Shown in pieces: positions 1 to 5,031 of a DNA stretch of 5,031 nucleotides (its first letter is position 1; each line of letters begins with the position of its first letter). Source of the DNA: Kiritimatiellia bacterium (GTDB lineage: Bacteria; Verrucomicrobiota; Kiritimatiellia; SLAD01); the NCBI GenBank assembly GCA_007134175.1, contig SLLF01000080.1, positions 1 through 5,031 on the forward strand, read 5' to 3'. The position numbers and the translations under genes are program-made. The notes under the pieces were generated by a model. It worked only from the letters and a program-made list of their open reading frames with translations. It was not told the DNA's origin and did not search any database.

Positions 1-598
1 GACGATAATCCGTGCCGGCCGCCAACTTTTCCTCGAAAACCACGTGTACCAGATTCTCCCCCCGGTCAAGGTCATGCTGATGTCCGTCGCCGACGCGCGC
101 GTCATAGATGGCCAGGTACGTCACGCCGGCATCATCCCGGTCCGTCGCAATCAACACCTTGTAACCTGGCTCACCGCTGCCTTCCGGTTCCCCGACCGGA
201 TCCAGCGTACCCGAATAGGCCAACTGGTTCTGCCGCAAAAGCACGGCCAGGCTCCCGCCGTTCGACCCGCCCACGGCTGTCCCGGTATTGAACCGGATAG
301 CCCCCTGCAAGTCGGCGATCTGATCCGTTGCGCCCGTCGGCTGATAAATCAAGCCGGTCCGACGGTACATGCGCAGCGCGTTGCGTCCATCGGAACCAAT
401 ATCGGGCTGGATTTGCGGGACATCCCCCGTCCCTACCAAGGTCCAACCATCCGGAATACCGGACAGGGGCTCGGCAAACGGCTCACTCAGCGTATACGGC
501 TCCGATGCCCTCGCCGTGTCCAGGCCCCAGAAAAAGCATGCCATCGCGATGATCGCGACCAAGCTCCCGCCTTGATATTTCGCCGGCCAACAACTCAT
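1..598 (-). CDS. Secreted protein with lectin-like N-terminal domain, partial (3' end outside window)
   Basis: The frame is open from the ATG at 598-596 to the left edge, giving 199 codons with no stop, so only the N-terminus is seen. A signal peptide is visible: Lys at residue 7, a hydrophobic core at about residues 12-26 (SLVAIIAMACFFWGL), and a likely cleavage after ARA at residues 29-31. The mature part (about 37-199) aligns by eye with the N-terminal domain of the large protein encoded just upstream: LSEPF, GSDGRNALR (about 68-76), GEPGYK (142-147) and TDYR (196-199) match LDEPF, GMDGRAALR, GEPGYK and TDYR in the same order and similar spacing. The fold is probably a concanavalin A/LamG-like beta-sandwich, which is inferred from layout and not shown by a catalytic motif. 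The start is well supported by GAGGAG at 608-613, nine bases upstream and inside the last codons of the preceding gene, so translation is probably coupled. Whether propeller or ASPIC/UnbV domains follow cannot be seen. The precise function is unknown. Confidence 0.85.
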   Translation of the reverse strand, partial: MSCWPAKYQGGSLVAIIAMACFFWGLDTARASEPYTLSEPFAEPLSGIPDGWTLVGTGDVPQIQPDIGSDGRNALRMYRRTGLIYQPTGATDQIADLQGAIRFNTGTAVGGSNGGSLAVLLRQNQLAYSGTLDPVGEPEGSGEPGYKVLIATDRDDAGVTYLAIYDARVGDGHQHDLDRGENLVHVVFEEKLAAGTDYR

Positions 599-604
599 TT
601 TTCT

Positions 605-3600
605 CTACTCCTCGTCGCCCACCACCAGGTAGTAGTTTGCACGCTGGGGGGCTTCCTCTAAAGCGGTCCATGTGTTAGTGCCCTGCTCGTGGGCCACCAC
701 GCCAGGCACGGTCACCCCGGCGGCAGGGTCAGCGAGGTCCTCTGTGGAAACGCCCCGCACGGATCCGGCAGCCGGCCCTGTGCTCAGCCACCTCACAAAG
801 GGTCTGCGCTGCTCGTCCAGACCGGTTTCAATGATCTTGAACGGGATGTTCAAGTTTTCCTGGTTCAGCAAATACCCGGCATAAACGGTCAGCGCATCCC
901 CGTCGCTGTAGTCCCGTGCATGCGCCCACCACAAAGGCGTACGCTCATCGCCCGACCAAATTTCCTCGGCAAAGTGCACTTGGTTTTGGATATCCTGCGC
1001 CACGCTCTCCACCGTCCAGACATATTGTGTCGCACCCGTGGCCGCCGGAATCGATAAACCATCGGAGTGAAGTGCATCAATCACATGCCAGTCATCCGCC
1101 GTATAGGTAATGGAAACCGGTTGCCCCTGCTGCACTTCGATTTCCCGGGACGCAAACGGCTCGGTGACACCAACCCCGGGGGGATCCATACTTCCGCCAG
1201 GACCCAGTACCGTGCGAATATGACGCGTAAGCGGTCCGTACGCCGGCTCGCTGTCCGTCAGTACCAATTCATCCAGCCAGGCACTACCTCGAAAGCGAAC
1301 GGATGATAAACGGCGCTCCGAGAAGCGCGCCACCTGAGCCGTGTGATGTACAAAGCGAAACCACGATCCGCCCGCATAATCCTCCATGGCCGCGGACGGT
1401 TCGGCATACCCCTCGGTGTCGTGTGACAAGGCCTTTCCGTCGAATCGGACTTGAAAAAATGGATACACTTCATCCCCGCCCTCGGCCACAACGCGGGCCA
1501 AGTCAAAATATACTGTCATGCGGTACCACCGCTCCAGCTTAATAGACTCGGACAAAACGGTATGCGCCTTGGCATCACCTCTTGAACCGCCATGATACAA
1601 TACCAGATGGGCCTCGTCATTCAGGTACAACGCCAGTTTGACCTCCTCATCCGCCTCGTCAATCGGGCTGACGGTGGTAAACGGCTCGAACCGGATCACC
1701 CCATCAAAGTACAGGCGGGGGTGCACCGCATTTGGCAGCGCCCACTGCACTCCCGTCCAATCGCCACGCGTATGCAGCCGCAAGACCTGTTCCTGACGAC
1801 TCTCCGGCAGCGGCCTGACACCGTCATACGTGTAGGAATGTGCCCGGACCCGGGAATCATCCAGCGGCCCGGCGATCCAATCCGTCAACGCGTCTACCGA
1901 CGCGTCGACAGGTGCGTCTTCGAAGTCTTCTTCATAGGGGAGTTCGAGCGGGGTCCGCTGGAGGTGCAACTCCTGCACATCCGGCAGGAGACCCGTCACC
2001 GTGTCTGAGGTGCCATCCGGCCAGTTCACCTCCAGGCTCACCGGCCCGTCGTACCATCCCAAGCCGAAATGTAGCGCCAGGTCGTTCTGATTGCCTTGGC
2101 CCGTACCCGCCTCCACTTGGCGAACCAATACGGTATCCCCCATATGGACCCGCGCCTGCGCACCGATGGCCGATCGATTCACATGGTATCCATCCCCCTT
2201 CAGATAGACTTTAAGAAAGCGGTTGCCGGTCCCCTTATTGACAAACAGACGGCCCGCCGTCAGCAAATCCAATTGACCATTGCGGTTAAAATCGGCCACA
2301 GCGGCCTGGTACGTGTCCTGCAGGGGCGGCAGCGCAGCAGCGGTGGTTACATCAAGGAAACGAAAACCGCCCAAATTACGGAATAAGGCCGGGTAGTCAC
2401 CGGAATAGACCGTTGTGAAATAGAGGTCCAGCTTGCCATCGTTATTGAAATCGCCGGCCACCGGAGAGGCATAGGATTCTTGCCAGTACACACCGCCCGT
2501 TCCCATGTCCTCAAAACGAAATCCCCCTGCGGGTCCTTTGTTGCGGAGAAATCTGGATTCCGGTTGGCCCGGGTGGGAAAAGTTGCCGACGAACAGATCA
2601 AAGTGCCCGTTTCCGTTGAAATCCCCCCACACCGATCCGATCGTGTGCGCACTGCCGTAGGTTGCCGTTTTGCTGCCGCCACCGTGTGCTTCGTAATCAC
2701 CGGCCACATCGGTAAAGCCGCCATGGCCATCATTTAACCACAACCGATTCTGCATCAGGCGGTAATTGGACACATAGACATCCACGGCGCCATCCTCATT
2801 GAAATCGCAGGCCGTCACCCCCCGCGCCCGGTAGACGGTCTCGCTCCAGCCAATTTCAAAGTTTTGCCCGTCCAAATTAATCAACAGGATATCAGGGAAC
2901 GTAATCTGATCGCTCCATACTTCATAGCCGCCAATGTAAATGTCGACGAAGCCGTTACCGGTGAAATCCGCCGCCGCCGCGCCGCGTGACACATATCCTT
3001 CAGGCAGGGGCGGCATGGGGATTTCCTCCACGCCGGTGCCCTTTACGTTTCGGTACATGCGCCCGGTAGTGTACGAAAATAGGTCCACCCACCCATCGTT
3101 GTCGAAATCCGCTGCCACGACCCGGTCAAGCCCCGTGACCAACTGCGTAAACCCTTCCCCTTCGTGGTTGATCCAGATTCGCCCGTTCACCACCAGATCG
3201 GGCCAACCATTGTTGTTGAAATCAACCCAGCTAGCCGGATGGTTGCCGGGGATGCTGCCAAACAACTCCTCGGTCCGGTCCACAAACGCGATACCACCCG
3301 CCACGGTGGGTTCGGGATCAATCAACAGGTCACTGATATAGGCATATTTAGTGTTCGCATCCGAATGCCCCATCACGCCGAAATAGCCTGCATGGGTATA
3401 GACCGCGTTTTGCAGGGCGGTGGTGGCCAGCAGCTCCGGCTCCTCCCCGATCGTCCAAAGTGAAGCCGTGATGGTCTTGCCAAAGGCCGTGAACTCAAAC
3501 CGATAATCGGTATTGTCGTCAATCAGCGCCGCATCAATGGGCTGTAGCGATCCATGGTGGCGGTTGACGTTGTCCTCGGTCATTAACGTTGAATTATTCT

Positions 3601-4105
3601 GGCCGCCGAACACGCCGATGAACGGATAGCGCTCATGACGCTCCAGTCCGAAGATGATCTTGTAACCGGGTTCCCCGTTGGTCCCCGGCACGCTTACGCT
3701 GGGATCGATCGCACCACTCTCCGCCATGCGATTGAAGCGGATCATGAAGCCGACCCCACCCAGGTGCCCGCCGTCGAAGAGGGCACCGGAATTGATCACC
3801 ATGCTACCCTGCATATTGGCGAAGAGATCCGCAGCAGGGTCGGCCCCCCCCGACGGCTCATAGAAAAGATACGTTTGCCGGCCCACCCGCAGCGCAGCCC
3901 GACCATCCATGCCCACCTCATCCTCGCGAATGGTCGGTGCCGTACGTCCCAAATCCACCCACGTCCACAGGGCCGGCCGACCACCGACCGGCGCGGTAAA
4001 TGGCTCATCAAGGACCAGACCGGCACCGGCTGATACCGCCCCAGCAACAAGCGCTACCATCAGCCGTATGCAGGCGATCGCCGGAAAATGAACAACCCGG
4101 GTCAT
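605..4105 (-). CDS. Giant secreted FG-GAP/VCBS propeller protein with ASPIC/UnbV and lectin-like domains
   Basis: From the ATG at 4105 this is 1166 residues; a TTG seven codons upstream (4126) is also possible. Residues 1 to about 28 form a signal peptide (Arg3, Arg14, core LMVALVAGAV, cleavage near VSA/GAG), so the product is exported. About 31-265 is a concanavalin/LamG-like domain shared with the next gene. About 273-633 holds seven calcium-loop motifs of the form DF-x-x-[N/D]-G-x-x-D, starting at residues 295, 333, 380, 434, 495, 552 and 605, typical of FG-GAP/VCBS repeats and consistent with a seven-bladed beta-propeller. About 642-717 is an ASPIC/UnbV domain (NRSAIGAQARV, LHFGLG, VNWPDG). 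About 720-955 is a second lectin-like domain ending in WLDELVLTD. About 960-1045 resembles an InlB-type Ig repeat, and 1050-1166 is a tail (WW...DGD...YLL...FKI...V.W) of a type common in secreted PVC-group proteins. No catalytic residues are recognisable. A role in extracellular binding or adhesion is inferred. It lies 17 nt after the DoxX-like gene. Confidence 0.9.
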   Translation of the reverse strand: MTRVVHFPAIACIRLMVALVAGAVSAGAGLVLDEPFTAPVGGRPALWTWVDLGRTAPTIREDEVGMDGRAALRVGRQTYLFYEPSGGADPAADLFANMQGSMVINSGALFDGGHLGGVGFMIRFNRMAESGAIDPSVSVPGTNGEPGYKIIFGLERHERYPFIGVFGGQNNSTLMTEDNVNRHHGSLQPIDAALIDDNTDYRFEFTAFGKTITASLWTIGEEPELLATTALQNAVYTHAGYFGVMGHSDANTKYAYISDLLIDPEPTVAGGIAFVDRTEELFGSIPGNHPASWVDFNNNGWPDLVVNGRIWINHEGEGFTQLVTGLDRVVAADFDNDGWVDLFSYTTGRMYRNVKGTGVEEIPMPPLPEGYVSRGAAAADFTGNGFVDIYIGGYEVWSDQITFPDILLINLDGQNFEIGWSETVYRARGVTACDFNEDGAVDVYVSNYRLMQNRLWLNDGHGGFTDVAGDYEAHGGGSKTATYGSAHTIGSVWGDFNGNGHFDLFVGNFSHPGQPESRFLRNKGPAGGFRFEDMGTGGVYWQESYASPVAGDFNNDGKLDLYFTTVYSGDYPALFRNLGGFRFLDVTTAAALPPLQDTYQAAVADFNRNGQLDLLTAGRLFVNKGTGNRFLKVYLKGDGYHVNRSAIGAQARVHMGDTVLVRQVEAGTGQGNQNDLALHFGLGWYDGPVSLEVNWPDGTSDTVTGLLPDVQELHLQRTPLELPYEEDFEDAPVDASVDALTDWIAGPLDDSRVRAHSYTYDGVRPLPESRQEQVLRLHTRGDWTGVQWALPNAVHPRLYFDGVIRFEPFTTVSPIDEADEEVKLALYLNDEAHLVLYHGGSRGDAKAHTVLSESIKLERWYRMTVYFDLARVVAEGGDEVYPFFQVRFDGKALSHDTEGYAEPSAAMEDYAGGSWFRFVHHTAQVARFSERRLSSVRFRGSAWLDELVLTDSEPAYGPLTRHIRTVLGPGGSMDPPGVGVTEPFASREIEVQQGQPVSITYTADDWHVIDALHSDGLSIPAATGATQYVWTVESVAQDIQNQVHFAEEIWSGDERTPLWWAHARDYSDGDALTVYAGYLLNQENLNIPFKIIETGLDEQRRPFVRWLSTGPAAGSVRGVSTEDLADPAAGVTVPGVVAHEQGTNTWTALEEAPQRANYYLVVGDEE
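608..613 (-). promoter_or_regulatory. Shine-Dalgarno for the partial secreted protein, inside the preceding gene
   Basis: Read on the minus strand this is GAGGAG, followed by nine bases (including the TAG stop of the upstream gene at 607-605) and then the ATG at 598. It also encodes the final two Glu residues of the large FG-GAP protein. This placement decides the start of the downstream gene and points to translational coupling. Confidence 0.7.
1955..2182 (-). other. ASPIC/UnbV domain within the large secreted protein
   Basis: Residues about 642-717 (counting from the ATG at 4105) carry the three hallmarks of the ASPIC/UnbV family in order: an N-R-x-A-I-G-A strand, a FGLG turn about 25 residues later, and a V-x-W-P-D-G strand about 10 residues after that. 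In known proteins this domain regularly follows FG-GAP/VCBS propellers, as it does here. Its biochemical role is not established; binding or cofactor-free structural roles are guesses. Confidence 0.85.
2264..3223 (-). repeat. Seven FG-GAP/VCBS calcium-loop repeats (coding)
   Basis: Within the large secreted protein, seven loops read DFNNNGWPD, DFDNDGWVD, DFTGNGFVD, DFNEDGAVD, DFNGNGHFD, DFNNDGKLD and DFNRNGQLD. Their starts are 38, 47, 54, 61, 57 and 53 residues apart. Each carries the Asp, Asn/Asp, Gly, Asp pattern that binds calcium in integrin-type FG-GAP blades; only the third has Thr at the third position. At DNA level the same element recurs as short GAAATC-containing blocks on the plus strand (for example near 3218 and 3105), but the copies are diverged, so this is an old protein repeat and not a recent DNA duplication. 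Confidence 0.88.
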
Positions 4106-4122
4106 GGGTAAGGCCAGCGGGC

Positions 4123-4602
4123 TCAACCCTCCATTTGCCCAGGCATGGACCGCCTGTCAAGCGACCAATAGCCCGCCCCCCGGATGAAAAGGAAGATGGA
4201 GCCGATCAGCATGGACAAATCGGTACGCGATTCATGCAGCATGCTGAAAAGGCCGTACTGCGGCAAATCGCGCAGACTAAGCCCCCAAAATCCGGTACCC
4301 AACAAGATGGGCAGCTTCGTCGTGAACAGCGCCACCAGCATAATGCAAATCAAGGGGACGACGGCAAACCGGATTCGCCAGCCCAGCAACACCAGCGCCC
4401 CGCACAGGATTTCCAGTCCGCCCACAAAATAGCCATTGAACTCCGGGAACGGGATACCGATGCGCTCAAACCGCCCGACACCCCGCAATGCCGGATACAA
4501 ATACTTCTGAATCCCTTCGGACAAAAACACGATACCCACCATTACCCTTATCAAAATCGTCGTCCGGTCCTGATCCGTCTGCAACCACTTGGATATATTC
4601 AT
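4123..4602 (-). CDS. DoxX family inner-membrane protein
   Basis: This is a complete 159-residue protein, a usual length for the DoxX family. Four membrane segments are visible at about residues 14-33, 57-75, 77-95 and 127-141. Family features include the first helix (LIRVMVGIVFLSEGIQK, ending before YLYP), the GGLEILCGALVLLGW stretch in the second helix, and the GAGYWSLDR ending after the fourth helix. DoxX-like proteins are small membrane proteins; some take part in quinone-linked oxidation or, in mycobacteria, a membrane complex for oxidative stress, but most have no known function, and none can be assigned here. The start is supported by AGGAG at 4609-4613, six bases before the ATG, and by a promoter about 50 nt further upstream. 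It is the first gene of the apparent operon. Its last codons contain GGAGG (4128-4132), and its TGA overlaps a possible TTG start of the next gene. Confidence 0.92.
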   Translation of the reverse strand: MNISKWLQTDQDRTTILIRVMVGIVFLSEGIQKYLYPALRGVGRFERIGIPFPEFNGYFVGGLEILCGALVLLGWRIRFAVVPLICIMLVALFTTKLPILLGTGFWGLSLRDLPQYGLFSMLHESRTDLSMLIGSIFLFIRGAGYWSLDRRSMPGQMEG

Positions 4603-4608
4603 TCTCCA

Positions 4609-4613
4609 CTCCT
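4609..4613 (-). promoter_or_regulatory. Shine-Dalgarno of the DoxX family gene
   Basis: On the minus strand this reads AGGAG with six bases to the ATG at 4602. It is a standard site that confirms this start codon. Confidence 0.7.
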
Positions 4614-4656
4614 GCTTTTAACCAGATCAATCATCATGTTTCACGCCGCCGACTGA

Positions 4657-4684
4657 ATCATAGGTCGCCCTACCGAAAAGTCAA
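4657..4684 (-). promoter_or_regulatory. Sigma70-type promoter for the doxX-like operon
   Basis: On the minus strand a -35 box TTGACT (4684-4679) is followed by 16 bases and a -10 box TATGAT (4662-4657). Each box differs from the consensus at one position (TTGACA, TATAAT). Transcription would start near 4650, leaving a leader of about 48 nt before the DoxX-family ATG. No other comparably good promoter was seen in front of the two downstream genes, which supports a three-gene transcript. Confidence 0.6.
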
Positions 4685-4697
4685 CCGGATGACGATC

Positions 4698-4722
4698 AAT
4701 TATGAGTCATTTTGTCATAATT
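4698..4722. promoter_or_regulatory. Perfect 8-bp dyad, candidate operator
   Basis: AATTATGA (4698-4705) and TCATAATT (4715-4722) are exact inverted copies separated by nine bases. The centre, 4710, is about 60 bp upstream of the predicted doxX-like transcription start, where many activators bind. An AT-rich symmetrical element in otherwise GC-rich DNA suggests a regulator site, but the regulator family is not recognised. A short-stem RNA hairpin is less likely because the site lies upstream of the promoter on that strand. Confidence 0.4.
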
Positions 4723-4764
4723 TAACATCCTTGGCGTGATACACCGCACCAAGCTACCCCTCCT

Positions 4765-4810
4765 CCTGCAACGAGCCCCATACCGTAGGAAGGGATTACG
4801 GGGTTGCAGG
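4765..4810. other. Two-tier inverted repeat / possible structured RNA
   Basis: The outer arms CCTGCAAC (4765-4772) and GTTGCAGG (4803-4810) pair perfectly over 8 bp. Inside them CCGTA (4783-4787) pairs with TACGG (4797-4801) around the 9-nt purine-rich loop GGAAGGGAT. Ten unpaired bases lie on the left side between the stems and one on the right. No U-run follows on either strand, so it is not a typical intrinsic terminator. It could be a leader structure for the surE-like gene, a small RNA element or a dispersed palindromic repeat. Confidence 0.4.
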
Positions 4811-4998
4811 TGATGGCCGCCTCGCTGAAACCCAGCCGCAACCCAATGCCTATCCTCACCGGCCACATAACACCAGGCAGTCCCCGCCAAGCGCGAAGGC
4901 AGATATGGACGCATCTAATCACGTCGTTTCACCGGGTTAGCCGGAATCGAGGGCACACCAAGCTTGAACTCAGGCCTTGGGTCTGCCATGGTGCCCCC

Positions 4999-5031
4999 AT
5001 GCGTATTCTAATCAGCAACGATGACGGCATC
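4999..5031 (+). CDS. surE: 5'/3'-nucleotidase SurE, N-terminal fragment
   Basis: Only eleven codons lie inside the window; they translate to MRILISNDDGI. This matches the conserved N-terminus of SurE, whose NDDG motif (here residues 7-10) supplies two aspartates that bind the divalent metal of this cytoplasmic survival-protein phosphatase, which hydrolyses nucleoside monophosphates. The start at ATG 4999 is where the family normally begins; no strong Shine-Dalgarno is visible in the preceding bases. The gene is divergent from the doxX-like operon. The identification rests on a short but very characteristic string, so a different protein with the same start is possible but unlikely. Confidence 0.8.
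   Translation, partial: MRILISNDDGI

Larger units (their letters stand above)
4603..4998. other. Non-coding interval between divergent genes
   Basis: About 396 bases separate the DoxX-family start and the SurE start. The part near doxX (4603-4722) holds its leader, promoter and the dyad. The rest holds the two-tier hairpin at 4765-4810 and a weak stem CCAAG/CTTGG at 4958-4980. No tRNA T-loop motif, no known small RNA that I recognise, and no convincing protein gene was found. Open frames on the minus strand at 4696-4922 have atypical, Arg/Cys/Gly-rich translations and would overlap the promoter. Confidence 0.6.

Noticed and set aside
533..547. Possible lipoprotein signal (AMAC, Cys at residue 21 of the partial protein)
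   Set aside because: The lipobox lacks Leu at -3 and the hydrophobic stretch continues past the Cys. Cleavage after ARA at residue 31 by ordinary signal peptidase fits better.
44..661. A 205-codon plus-strand open frame
   Set aside because: It lies opposite the partial secreted protein, which has a signal peptide, Shine-Dalgarno and a paralogue next door. The plus-strand translation is rich in Arg, Pro and His with no recognisable domain.
605..700. PEP-CTERM or LPXTG sorting signal at the end of the large protein
   Set aside because: There is no VPEP or LPXTG motif, no C-terminal hydrophobic helix and no basic terminus; the protein ends in YYLVVGDEE.
4000..4656. A 218-codon plus-strand open frame
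   Set aside because: It is antisense to the DoxX-family gene and the start of the large gene. Its translation is Gln/Pro/His-rich and has no family features.
4696..4922. Minus-strand open frames in the intergenic gap
   Set aside because: The translations are low-quality (Arg, Cys and Gly runs). The frames cover the hairpin and the dyad, and neither has a convincing ribosome binding site or family match.
4811..4957. tRNA, SRP RNA or 6S RNA in the intergenic region
   Set aside because: No T-loop GTTCRA motif or acceptor stem pairing was found. A short resemblance to the SRP RNA core (AAGGCAGAT near 4895) lacks the GGAAGGAAGCAGCC-like asymmetric loop.

Overview
The window looks like chromosomal DNA from a moderately GC-rich bacterium. 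The likeliest source is the Verrucomicrobiota / Kiritimatiellota / Planctomycetota group. That assignment is an inference from the style of the large secreted protein: FG-GAP/VCBS propeller, ASPIC/UnbV domain, lectin-like domains and a WW...DGD...YLL...FKI tail. No marker gene fixes the taxonomy.

Layout. Positions 1-4602 hold three genes on the minus strand, read right to left: a DoxX-family inner-membrane protein (4602-4123), a giant secreted FG-GAP/ASPIC-UnbV multidomain protein (start near 4105, stop at 605), and a second secreted protein that starts at 598 and runs off the left edge. The genes are packed: the first junction has a 17-nt gap to the preferred ATG (or a TTGA overlap if TTG is used), and the second has a 6-nt gap with its Shine-Dalgarno inside the last codons of the preceding gene. 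A good sigma70-type promoter (TTGACT, 16 nt, TATGAT) lies about 48 nt before the doxX-like ATG, so the three probably form one operon.

Positions 4603-4998 are non-coding. They hold that promoter, a perfect 8-bp dyad (AATTATGA, 9 nt, TCATAATT) upstream of its -35 box, and a two-tier hairpin at 4765-4810. At 4999 a plus-strand gene begins whose first eleven residues, MRILISNDDGI, are the signature start of SurE nucleotidase; it runs off the right edge.

How the genes fit together. The two secreted proteins share an N-terminal domain after their signal peptides (L-EPF--P--G-P--W, G-DGR-ALR, GEPGYK and DYR line up), so they are tandem paralogues at least in that domain. The larger one adds seven calcium-loop repeats, consistent with a seven-bladed propeller, then ASPIC/UnbV, a second lectin-like domain, an InlB-like Ig repeat and the tail. 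This suggests surface or extracellular binding proteins, perhaps for glycans, made together with a DoxX membrane protein of unknown role. No toxin, phage, CRISPR, transposase or complete defence system is visible. The most interesting items are the operon combination, the paralogous domain pair and the structured intergenic region.
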